Positions 50,159-57,301 of a stretch of 64,000 nucleotides of DNA are shown piece by piece. Under the pieces are notes generated by a model, which did no database searches, had not been told where the DNA came from, and saw only the letters and a list, made by a program, of their open reading frames with translations. Each line of letters opens with the position of its first letter. Positions within the stretch are counted from its first letter, which is position 1. Position numbers and translations under genes: made by a program. Source of the DNA: Paenibacillus sp. VTT E-133291 (GTDB lineage Bacteria; Bacillota; Bacilli; Paenibacillales; Paenibacillaceae); NCBI RefSeq assembly GCF_002264395.1, contig NZ_NFVA01000013.1:30069-94068 (forward strand), written 5' to 3'.

Positions 50159-50392
50159 ATGTCAGTAGTGATCAGAAACAAGATGGCCGTAGAAATTGAG
50201 CCAATAGTGCCGGACATCTGCACCTTAATATCAGCTGCAGCTGCGTATCATCGTCCCAACGGAAATGAACTCCGTTTCCTGCAGGGGATCAGAGATTCTC
50301 TGAACAGTCGGATTGCTGAACTTCAAGCTCCGCCCGCGAAGCCGACACAAAGCAAAAGGGGAGCTCATGAGAGGGGGAGAGGCAAAAAATAA
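50159..50392 (+). CDS. Small phage protein (77 aa)
   Basis: Not recognised. Helical, ending in a basic tail (HERGRGKK). AAAGGG precedes ATG 50159. Confidence 0.5.
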   Translation: MSVVIRNKMAVEIEPIVPDICTLISAAAAYHRPNGNELRFLQGIRDSLNSRIAELQAPPAKPTQSKRGAHERGRGKK

Positions 50393-50408
50393 TTGAATTC
50401 AGATAGAC

Positions 50409-50436
50409 GACACGCCCTTGTAGGTGTGTCTTTTGT
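50409..50436 (+). terminator. Terminator before the lysis cassette
   Basis: GACACGCC (50409-50416) pairs with GGTGTGTC (50423-50430, one G-U), then TTTTG. It overlaps the start region of XhlA, so lysis genes may need read-through or their own promoter. Confidence 0.6.
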
Positions 50437-50452
50437 TTTTCGGAGAGATCAC

Positions 50453-50755
50453 ATGAGAGGGGGAGAGACAATGCCGGGAGGAGGAGGGGCAGTGGCTGCT
50501 GAGGATAAGCTAGTGGAGATTCAGATTCAACTGGCTCGTATGGAAAAGACACTTGAAGTAGTGCCGACATTAACAACCACAATTGATCTTACGCGCGATC
50601 TGGCGAGAGAAGCAATGCAATCGACCAAATCAGCACATCACCGTTTGGATCGAATTGAGGACGGACAGCGATGGCTGTGGCGGACAATCGGGGGATCTAT
50701 TATCACTGTAATCATTGCTGCAATTATTGCAGCTATCAAACTTACTGGAGGTTAG
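50453..50755 (+). CDS. xhlA: Hemolysin XhlA-family lysis protein
   Basis: 100 aa. DKLVEIQIQLARMEKTLEVVPTLTTT then coiled segments and a C-terminal membrane helix (GGSIITVIIAAIIAAIKL), the shape of XhlA, which works with the holin in PBSX-type lysis. Starts ATG 50453 or 50471; both have a GGAG upstream. Confidence 0.8.
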   Translation: MRGGETMPGGGGAVAAEDKLVEIQIQLARMEKTLEVVPTLTTTIDLTRDLAREAMQSTKSAHHRLDRIEDGQRWLWRTIGGSIITVIIAAIIAAIKLTGG

Positions 50756-50759
50756 AAGA

Positions 50760-51026
50760 ATGGAATGGAACGCTGTGTCAAGTTTTATTAAACCGGAATT
50801 ATTGTTGGTGCTTACTGTCTGCTGGGTGATCGGCAACATCCTGAAGCAGACACCACGCGTACCAAACTGGACGATTATCTATATCGTAACGCTGGTTGCA
50901 ATTATGATTGTTTGCCTCATGCTAGGTCTGAGCCCGGATAGTGTCCTGCAAGGCATCTTGTGCGGGGCGGTGGCTGTGTACGGCAATCAGCTTGTCAAAC
51001 AGACGAAGAAAGGAGCAGGTGAATAA
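50760..51026 (+). CDS. Phage holin (Phage_holin_5_2-like)
   Basis: 88 aa with two hydrophobic helices (PELLLVLTVCWVIGNIL and WTIIYIVTLVAIMIVCLMLG) and a third possible helix at ~63-80. It makes holes in the membrane so that the endolysin reaches the wall. GGAGGTTAGAAGA precedes ATG 50760. Its stop overlaps the endolysin start. Confidence 0.82.
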   Translation: MEWNAVSSFIKPELLLVLTVCWVIGNILKQTPRVPNWTIIYIVTLVAIMIVCLMLGLSPDSVLQGILCGAVAVYGNQLVKQTKKGAGE

Positions 51027-51727
51027 TGACGCTGACATTAAATCAAGTGAAAGCAAAATCGGCGTTGCGATTGAACGGGCTACATCCGGTTGTATTGGCT
51101 GCTGCAACCGCTCTGATCGAGCGCTGCTATATGGTTGGTGTGCCGATCCTGATTACTCAGGGACTGCGGACGATTGCCGAGCAGGACGCACTTTATGCCC
51201 AAGGGCGAACTAAGCCTGGAGCGATTGTCACTAATGCGCGCGGCGGCTATAGCTACCACAATTATGGACTGGCTGTCGATTTCGCCCTGCTGCTGCCGGA
51301 TGGTTCAAGTGTATCCTGGGATATGAACAGAGATGGGGACAATGACTGTACTACGGATTGGCTGGAAGTCGTCCGGGAAGCGAAGTCGCTAGGATTCGAA
51401 TGGGGTGGTGATTGGAATACATTTAAGGATTATCCTCATTTTCAGCTTACTTTCGGATTGGTCTTGTCCGCACTGAGGTCAGGAGTGAAACCGTCAGAGA
51501 CACAGACCGCTATCACGCTGGCGAAAATTGATCGATACATGAAGGAGGCAAACGAGGTGCAAGCAACTAAGGCGTTCGTGGTGGTTAATGGTGTGAAGTT
51601 GAAGGATAACAGCCTTTTGATTGAAGGTCGTACGTACGTGCCATTAGCAGCCATTGGAGCAGCTATCGGGGCGGCAGTGGACTGGGACAATGAATCTAAG
51701 ACGGCCACGATTACAACCAAAGAGTAG
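51026..51727 (+). CDS. Endolysin: M15-family L-Ala-D-Glu peptidase (CwlK-like) with stalk domain
   Basis: 233 aa. Peptidase domain ~1-150: GLRTIAEQDALYAQGRTKPG, the His/Asp zinc motif SYHNYGLAVDF and DYPHFQL. The C-terminal ~70 residues (KAFVVVNGVKLKDNSLLIEG ... RTYVPLAAIGAAIGA) are a stalk-like repeat, probably for wall binding. No signal peptide, as expected with a holin. Confidence 0.9.
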   Translation: MTLTLNQVKAKSALRLNGLHPVVLAAATALIERCYMVGVPILITQGLRTIAEQDALYAQGRTKPGAIVTNARGGYSYHNYGLAVDFALLLPDGSSVSWDMNRDGDNDCTTDWLEVVREAKSLGFEWGGDWNTFKDYPHFQLTFGLVLSALRSGVKPSETQTAITLAKIDRYMKEANEVQATKAFVVVNGVKLKDNSLLIEGRTYVPLAAIGAAIGAAVDWDNESKTATITTKE

Positions 51728-51781
51728 ACAAGATTAATTATAGCTGATATGATTAATTCATTAAATCCGGAAGCACCGGTG

Positions 51782-51810
51782 AGCCTCTGCAGATGCAGGG
51801 GCTTTTTTAT
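51782..51810 (+). terminator. Terminator at the end of the late operon
   Basis: AGCCTCTGC pairs with GCAGGGGCT around a 3-4 nt loop, followed by TTTTTT. It ends the late transcript 55 nt after the endolysin. Confidence 0.75.
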
Positions 51811-51815
51811 TTGCA

Positions 51816-51845
51816 TTGTAATAGGAACAAATGATCGCATATAAT
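51816..51845 (+). promoter_or_regulatory. Promoter of the right-end winged-helix gene, sigma-A or sigma-E like
   Basis: TTGTAA - 18 nt - TATAAT (51816-51845) fits sigma-A. The same stretch also reads GTAATA (51818-51823), 14 nt, CATATAAT (51838-51845), close to the sigma-E pattern ATA / CATACAAT. The two cannot be told apart by eye. Confidence 0.5.
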
Positions 51846-51865
51846 GGCAGCAGGAGGCGATTTAT

Positions 51866-52126
51866 ATGTTGAGCGATACAGCCCGCAAACTGCTAATGAT
51901 TATGCGGCATTCATCGGTACATCATTGGCATATGCCGAGCCTGAAAGAACTAGAGATAAAGAGCGGACGTAAGGCGGCAGCGGTTAAGGATGGACTGAAA
52001 GAGCTTGCGGCGGAAAATTATATTGAATGGAATTCAGACATGCCGACAGAGACTGTGGTAATCCTCGAAGGTTGGCCTCGTACAGATAAGATATATGTGT
52101 CTGGACGTGGGCATTGGAATGACTGA
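51866..52126 (+). CDS. Small winged-helix protein next to attR; candidate excision factor
   Basis: 86 aa. TARKLLMIMRHSSVHHWHMP then a recognition-helix-like AAVKDGLKELAAENYIEW, a winged-helix pattern. The gene is behind the late terminator, has its own promoter, and ends inside the attR arm. Large serine recombinases need a directionality factor to excise, often small and encoded near the att site; this is one candidate. AGGAGG lies 8 nt before ATG. Confidence 0.6.
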   Translation: MLSDTARKLLMIMRHSSVHHWHMPSLKELEIKSGRKAAAVKDGLKELAAENYIEWNSDMPTETVVILEGWPRTDKIYVSGRGHWND

Positions 52127-52150
52127 TAACCTCAATGCGCAGAAGAATTC
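52123..52150. other. attR: right phage arm plus core
   Basis: Phage arm CTGATAACCTCAATGCGC (52123-52140), then AGAAGAAT (52141-52148) and host TC. Core CAGAAGAAT (52140-52148). The arm is inverted to the attL arm with one mismatch. Confidence 0.85.
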
Positions 52151-52525
52151 GCCCACCTCGAAATGATTGCTACCATGATCTACAAGCTGACAAAGGACGC
52201 GTCGGTATGCGAATTAGAGGAGGCTGGATTAGGTCCTCATTTTGCCGCGCATGATCATGCCCTGTTCTATAATAATGCCTCAGGCGTACCGTTTACGACG
52301 GCTTATATTCAAGCTAAGGGTGACCCACTGGCAGATTTGTATGAGGACATTGCAGCGGAAGAAAAGGCCCGGGCTACATATCAGTGGCTGATTGACATGA
52401 CAGATGATGTGGATCTGCAGGATAGCCTCAAGTTCCTGCGGGAGCGGGAGATTATCCATGCGATTCGGTTTAAAGAAGCCGTGCAGATTATTATTGATGA
52501 CCGGGATCAGAAGCGGATATTCTGA
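52142..52525 (+). pseudogene. cotJC: cotJC 3' fragment, rejoined by prophage excision
   Basis: In frame from GAA GAA TTC (52142) as EEFAHLEMIATMIYKLTKD through IAAEEKARATYQWLID and REREIIHAIRF to the stop, 127 residues. It supplies the remaining metal ligands: His of EEFAH, Glu of AAEEK and His of REREIIH. It has no promoter or ribosome site of its own and is silent while the prophage is present. Confidence 0.93.
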
Positions 52526-52533
52526 GTGATACT

Positions 52534-52571
52534 AAAGAGTAAAGCGACCAATAGGTCACTTTACTCTTTTT
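52534..52571 (+). terminator. Terminator behind cotJC
   Basis: AAAGAGTAAAG-C-GACC / GGTC-A-CTTTACTCTTT, a 14-15 bp stem with a 4-nt loop followed by T. It starts 9 nt after the cotJC stop. Confidence 0.85.
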
Positions 52572-52690
52572 AAATGTATTCAGGTCTCAATCCCTTTGCA
52601 TTTCTTAGGTTCAGGCTTAGCCATTTCTATAGGTGGGCCTGCAGTACTGATCGCTTAGCCTATTCAAAAGAAACAATTTGTGGGACAACC

Positions 52691-52721
52691 AAAAAGGCCT
52701 CCGATTTATCGAAGGCCTTTT
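52691..52721 (-). terminator. Terminator of the DUF3231-like gene
   Basis: AAAAGGCCT and AGGCCTTTT flank a 13-nt loop; on the minus strand the stem is followed by TTTTT. It lies ~85 nt past the stop of the 52805-53320 gene. The rest of 52572-52804 shows no convincing gene. Confidence 0.65.
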
Positions 52722-52804
52722 CAGGGTGCAATCAACTAATGAGAAATGGCTTTAAAATAGAAGCTCCGCACCAGCAACGGAAAGGAGCTAAACAAATTTA
52801 AGGC

Positions 52805-53320
52805 TTATTCAGACGCTGGTCTTTTTACCTGAAGTGGTGGAGGAATTAGCCACCCTTTTTTCTTGCTCAAATTGAGGATTTTAACGCCTATCGCTGCTTT
52901 AGTTAGGTGATATTTTGCAAATAATGCACCAATATCTTCTCTGATAGAAAGACCCATAACCTGGCTACAAGCTACCAATCCTGTAGCAGTATCGGCAGCA
53001 ATTTTAGCAGCAATCTCGGGATCTGTGAATCGTGCACCTATAGGAATATCTTCAAGCTTAACTTCGGGTCTATTCGGCATCGCTGGTACTGAAGCAATCC
53101 CGTTATCTGCCAGCAGCGTATCACACTCACTAATTTCAAGCTCAGCTTGATCAATTAATGTGCTTAATACTTTTTTGAGATCATTGTCGCCGGCATGATA
53201 TAAGTAAGCTCGGTAACACGAAAGGGCGCCCTTTGCTACCATCGAAGCTTGCCATACACTAAAGATCTCTCCATAATGCATCGGTTCATCCTTGGGGTTG
53301 CCACCTAAAATTCCTGTCAT
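52805..53320 (-). CDS. DUF3231 family (ferritin-like, CotF-related) protein
   Basis: 171 aa, all-helical. HYGEIFSVWQASMVAKGALSC and YRAYLYHAGDNDLKKVL fit one DUF3231 repeat; many members in spore formers have two repeats and about 340 aa, so this is a single-repeat form. Function unknown; related proteins occur in spore coats. AAAGGAGC precedes ATG 53320. Confidence 0.72.
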   Translation of the reverse strand: MTGILGGNPKDEPMHYGEIFSVWQASMVAKGALSCYRAYLYHAGDNDLKKVLSTLIDQAELEISECDTLLADNGIASVPAMPNRPEVKLEDIPIGARFTDPEIAAKIAADTATGLVACSQVMGLSIREDIGALFAKYHLTKAAIGVKILNLSKKKGWLIPPPLQVKRPASE

Positions 53321-53526
53321 AAGAAAGCTCCTTTATATTTAAATTTACACGTAGGTAGTATGCCCATAAAGGTTCAAATGTTGCGGTCGTCTGCTCCAAA
53401 AATATGAGTTATCCCAAAGCTAAAAAAATTATACAGAAACTGCTCAGCTGAATAAAATGATATAATTAAGAAACATGTTTAAGGGCAGAGATGATCATAT
53501 TGTTGATCAGCGAAGGAGAGAGAGAT

Positions 53527-53886
53527 TTGAAGAATAATATCATCGAATACTGTTTGAAAAAAAAAGGAGCGACTCAAGAGCATCCGTTTGGCCCCACTCC
53601 ATTGGTCATCAAAGTAGCTGATAAAATGTTCGCGCTTATTTTTGAGGAAACAGGGAAGGTCGTTCGCTTAAATCTAAAATGTGACCCGATCATTGCGGAG
53701 AACCTTAGAGAGCAACATGAGAGCGTTCAACCGGGATTTCATATGAACAAAAAACACTGGAATTCAATCATGATCGATGGTTCCTTGCCAGAGTCGGATG
53801 TCTTTGACATGATTGACCATTCCTACGATATGGTTGTCAAAAAGCTTCCTAAAAGCCTGCGAGAAGCTATAGTGGAATTGAATTAA
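53527..53886 (+). CDS. MmcQ/YjbR-family protein
   Basis: 119 aa. YCLKKKGATQEHPFGPTPLVIKVADKMFALIF then LKCDPIIAENLREQHESVQPGFHMNKKHWNSI are diagnostic of the YjbR double-wing DNA-binding fold. Biological role unclear. TTG 53527 follows AAGGAGAG; the upstream in-frame ATG 53491 lacks a site. The MATE gene begins at the next base after the stop. Confidence 0.82.
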   Translation: MKNNIIEYCLKKKGATQEHPFGPTPLVIKVADKMFALIFEETGKVVRLNLKCDPIIAENLREQHESVQPGFHMNKKHWNSIMIDGSLPESDVFDMIDHSYDMVVKKLPKSLREAIVELN

Positions 53887-55266
53887 ATGAATAATCAAAT
53901 GAAGGATCGTTTTGCCAAGCAAAGTATACCCAAGCTTATTTTCTTATTGGCTATTCCTGCCGTTATAGCTCAGCTAATCAATGCCATGTACAGTGTAGTT
54001 GATCGGATGTTCCTCGGAAGAATGGAGGAGGGGGGGACGCTAGCCTTATCCGCTATAGGTATATCTTTTCCGATTATTATGTTGATTTCAGCATTTGCTG
54101 CTCTAATCGGAGCTGGTGGGGCACCCCTAGCTTCCATAAAGATGGGCGAAGGAGAACATAAAAAAGCAGAAGAATTACTGGGAAGTTGTTTTACTATGCT
54201 GCTGATGGCATCCATAATCCTAACCGCTTTGTTTCTTATCTTTAAGTCGCCATTCTTAACGTTATTCGGGGCGAGTCACGATACATTGCCGCTAGCCGAC
54301 GATTTTTTAAGCATTTACCTTCTAGGAACTGTGGCGGTGCTCATTTCTTTAGGATTGAATCCATTCATTGCAGCACAAGGATATGCCAAAACAGCCATGC
54401 TCACGGTATGCATTGGAGCGGTTGTGAATATCGTCCTTGACGCCATTTTTATTTTTGAGATGAATATGGGCATTAAGGGTGCAGCGTTGGCAACTGTAAT
54501 TGCCCAATTTATTTCGGCGATTTGGGTATTGGGGTTCTTAATCTCTAAACGTGCGCATCTGCGCTTGCGTCTATCGAATATGCGCATTAAACCTAAAGAA
54601 GCTGCAAGTGTACTTGCATTGGGGCTTTCTCCGTTTATTATGATGTCGACCGAAAGTTTAATTCAAATTGTATTTAACACGTCCTTAGCTAAATTTGGAG
54701 GCGATCTGTACGTTGCTGCCATGGGGATTATGGGCACGCTGATGCAAATCTTTGGAACATTGTTATCTGGTTTTGCGCAGGGGGCACAGCCTATTATTAG
54801 CTATAATTATGGAGCTCGCGATTTCGAACGTGTAAAATCCACCATTTTATATTGCAGTGTTTTTTGCGCAGCTTTCGGATTGTCGATGTGGGGCGTAGCC
54901 ATTTTTGTTCCGAAGCTGCCCATTATCATTTTTACCAATAATCCTGAGCTTGTGGCTCTGACGGCTAGATTAATGAAGATATTTTTCCTTGGCACTTGTA
55001 TTTTTGGTATTCAATTAGCGTTTCAACAAGTATTTATTGCTTTAGGACAAGCCCGGGTTTCTATTTTTATCGCAATCTTGCGTAAGATTATCTTGCTTAT
55101 TCCATTAGTACTTTTGCTCCCGACATTTATTAGCCCGAAAACAGATGCGGTGATTATAGCTGAGCCTATTGCTGATTTTTGTGCGGCACTGACTTGCTGT
55201 GTTTTATTTGGACTCACGATAAAGAAGCTCTTTAAAGATAGATCTGATAAAGCTGGAATACTGTGA
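53887..55266 (+). CDS. MATE family efflux transporter
   Basis: 459 aa with twelve hydrophobic helices. N-terminal AVIAQLINAMYSVVDRMFLG and the repeat ESLIQIVFNTSLAKFGGD in the second half are typical of MATE sodium- or proton-driven drug exporters. It starts directly after the YjbR stop, so the pair is co-transcribed. Confidence 0.92.
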   Translation: MNNQMKDRFAKQSIPKLIFLLAIPAVIAQLINAMYSVVDRMFLGRMEEGGTLALSAIGISFPIIMLISAFAALIGAGGAPLASIKMGEGEHKKAEELLGSCFTMLLMASIILTALFLIFKSPFLTLFGASHDTLPLADDFLSIYLLGTVAVLISLGLNPFIAAQGYAKTAMLTVCIGAVVNIVLDAIFIFEMNMGIKGAALATVIAQFISAIWVLGFLISKRAHLRLRLSNMRIKPKEAASVLALGLSPFIMMSTESLIQIVFNTSLAKFGGDLYVAAMGIMGTLMQIFGTLLSGFAQGAQPIISYNYGARDFERVKSTILYCSVFCAAFGLSMWGVAIFVPKLPIIIFTNNPELVALTARLMKIFFLGTCIFGIQLAFQQVFIALGQARVSIFIAILRKIILLIPLVLLLPTFISPKTDAVIIAEPIADFCAALTCCVLFGLTIKKLFKDRSDKAGIL

Positions 55267-55320
55267 AAATGCCCGAAATGGCGATTAGAAGTCGGTGTTC
55301 TGAGGATGAAACTAAAGATT

Positions 55321-55359
55321 AAGGTTCTTGCTAGCTTCGGCTATCAAGAACCTTTTTAT
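55321..55359 (+). terminator. Terminator after the MATE gene
   Basis: AAGGTTCTTG-CT-AGC-TTCG-GCT-AT-CAAGAACCTT then TTTATT: a long stem with a UUCG loop. Confidence 0.85.
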
Positions 55360-55399
55360 TTGTGATGCATGAATTCACCCGTTAATCCACCTAAAATAA

Positions 55400-55430
55400 T
55401 ACTGTTTATACTAATTTATTCATACTGTTT
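55400..55430. repeat. Direct repeats TACTGTTT upstream of the ABC pair
   Basis: TACTGTTT at 55400-55407 and 55423-55430, 23 bp apart, followed by AATAATAGTAT, which is a partial inverse. Possible regulator site for the ABC operon. Confidence 0.35.
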
Positions 55431-55495
55431 CCAAATAATAGTATTGATAAAATGTATTCAAGAAACATTTTAAATACTAAGGGGAACTTTATGTA

Positions 55496-57298
55496 ATGAG
55501 ATCAAAATCCTTAACCTCCACTTGGACCAGCATCCGCTATGTCCTCTCCACATCCTGGATTAACAGTAGACGTTCCATTATTTATTACTCTACTGTAACG
55601 CTTCTTTTAGCTATGCAGCCCTTCCTTTTAATCCTATTCCCAAAATTTATTATAGATGAACTGACGGGACAGCAAAGACCTCAACAGTTTATCTTCCTAA
55701 TTTCACTGATGTTTTTAATACTGACTATCACTAGCTATTTTACAGGATATCTACAAAATTTGGGTTTAACTCAATTAATGAAAGTTGTATTTAAACAGAT
55801 CCACGCCCACACTGCGCAAAATATGAATGTTGATTTCAAAAATACAGAAGATCCCGGTTATCTTAATCAGATGGAGCAGGCCAAGCGTTCTCTACAAAGT
55901 GTGCAGAATGGGTTTCAGGGACTTTTTCATACATTTTTTTCATGTCTGGCTGGATTTCTTGCTTTTGCGGGCTATATAACTGTAATTGGAGGATTAAATA
56001 TTGCTGTTATTGTTTTTCTAATTGTAAGTATTGGGTGTTCTTATGTGTTTTCCCTGCGTGCTAAACGTTATGAGTATGAACATGAACAACAGCTTTCGGA
56101 ATTGGAGAGGAAGAGAAAGTATTATTCGGATATTATGCAAGACTTTACTTTTGGTAAGGAAATTCGGATTAATTCCTTTAACAATACATTGGTCTCCCTA
56201 TACCATTCAAGTGTTCAAAATAGACAGAAAATTCAGTCCTCAATCAGCAGCTCTTATTTTCAAAGTGAAATATTAGATATTTTGATCCGGTTATTCCGTG
56301 AGGGGATTGTATATGGTTATTTGGCGTATCTTTACCTTCATCAGAGGATAACTATAGGTGATTTTGTGATGTACACAACTGCTGTCGCTGGATTTTCTGG
56401 CGTTCTTCAGGGATTTATGAAAGATTTAGCCCATCTGCGCACACAGAATTTATACATAGAGGAACTCCGTAACTTTTTAGAGATACCGCAAGATAAGCAG
56501 GGGGAAGGAGCTATGCATACACTCCCAACAGGCCCTTATTCGATAGAATTTAAAGAAGTTTCCTTTACTTATCCTGGTACTAGCCAGCCTGTGTTTAATA
56601 AAATATCCTTCATCATCCCTCCGCATCAACGACTTGCTATTGTGGGTCATAATGGTGCTGGCAAGACAACGCTTATCAAATTGTTATGCAGGTTGTATGA
56701 ACCCGATAGTGGAGAGATAACGCTGAATGGAATCAATATCAAACATTTTGCTAAAACGGATTACTGGAGATTATTTTCTACGGTATTCCAAGAAATTCGC
56801 GTACTCGCTTTCTCATTAGCAGAGAATATTTCTCTAAAAGAACATAGAGAGTCTGACGCTTTAAGAATTCATGACAGTCTTGAAAAAGCGGGACTAAGCG
56901 AAAAAGTCGCCTCATTGAAATCAGGTATTCTCACCCCAATGCAAAAGTTTTTGGATGATCAAGGCGTTGAGTTCTCTGGAGGGGAAAACCAAAGAATGAT
57001 GTTGGCAAGGGCGCTATATAAGAATGGAGAATTGATTATTTTGGATGAGCCGACTGCAGCAGTTGATGCAATTGCCGAATTCAACCTGTATACAAGATTT
57101 AATGAAATGATCGGAGAGAGAACAGCATTATATATTTCCCATCGGTTGTCCAGCACACGGTTCTGTGACCAGATATTGTATATGGAGCAAGGAGAGATTT
57201 CCGAAGCCGGTTCTCACAGCGAATTGATGGAACGCAGAGGAAAATACAATCAAATGTATCAGATTCAAGCACAATATTATAAGGGGAGTGATACCTAG
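55496..57298 (+). CDS. ABC exporter, fused membrane-ATPase subunit 1
   Basis: 600 aa. Membrane domain (~20-330) and ATPase with Walker A GHNGAGKTT, Q-loop FQEIRVLAFS, signature FSGGENQ, Walker B IILDEPTAAVD and ISHRLSS. All catalytic residues are present. It is of the group found with peptide or lantibiotic exporters, but no biosynthetic gene is next to it. ATG 55496 follows AAGGGG. The partner gene follows 3 nt after its stop. Confidence 0.9.
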   Translation: MRSKSLTSTWTSIRYVLSTSWINSRRSIIYYSTVTLLLAMQPFLLILFPKFIIDELTGQQRPQQFIFLISLMFLILTITSYFTGYLQNLGLTQLMKVVFKQIHAHTAQNMNVDFKNTEDPGYLNQMEQAKRSLQSVQNGFQGLFHTFFSCLAGFLAFAGYITVIGGLNIAVIVFLIVSIGCSYVFSLRAKRYEYEHEQQLSELERKRKYYSDIMQDFTFGKEIRINSFNNTLVSLYHSSVQNRQKIQSSISSSYFQSEILDILIRLFREGIVYGYLAYLYLHQRITIGDFVMYTTAVAGFSGVLQGFMKDLAHLRTQNLYIEELRNFLEIPQDKQGEGAMHTLPTGPYSIEFKEVSFTYPGTSQPVFNKISFIIPPHQRLAIVGHNGAGKTTLIKLLCRLYEPDSGEITLNGINIKHFAKTDYWRLFSTVFQEIRVLAFSLAENISLKEHRESDALRIHDSLEKAGLSEKVASLKSGILTPMQKFLDDQGVEFSGGENQRMMLARALYKNGELIILDEPTAAVDAIAEFNLYTRFNEMIGERTALYISHRLSSTRFCDQILYMEQGEISEAGSHSELMERRGKYNQMYQIQAQYYKGSDT

Positions 57299-57301
57299 CT
57301 T

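Larger units (their letters stand above)
17890..52148. mobile_element. 34.25-kb HK97-type siphovirus prophage inserted in cotJC
   Basis: Bounded by the 9-bp direct repeat CAGAAGAAT (17890-17898 and 52140-52148), both copies lying in cotJC sequence. It carries a full set of genes: serine integrase, CI/Cro switch, replication, late regulator, terminase, head, tail, lysis. No obvious inactivating mutation is visible in the structural genes, so it may be inducible. The unit left by excision is the 34,250 bp from 17890 to 52139. Confidence 0.93.

Noticed and set aside
52574..52801. 75-codon plus-strand ORF behind cotJC
   Set aside because: No ribosome site, odd composition, and it contains the terminator hairpin of the opposite-strand gene.
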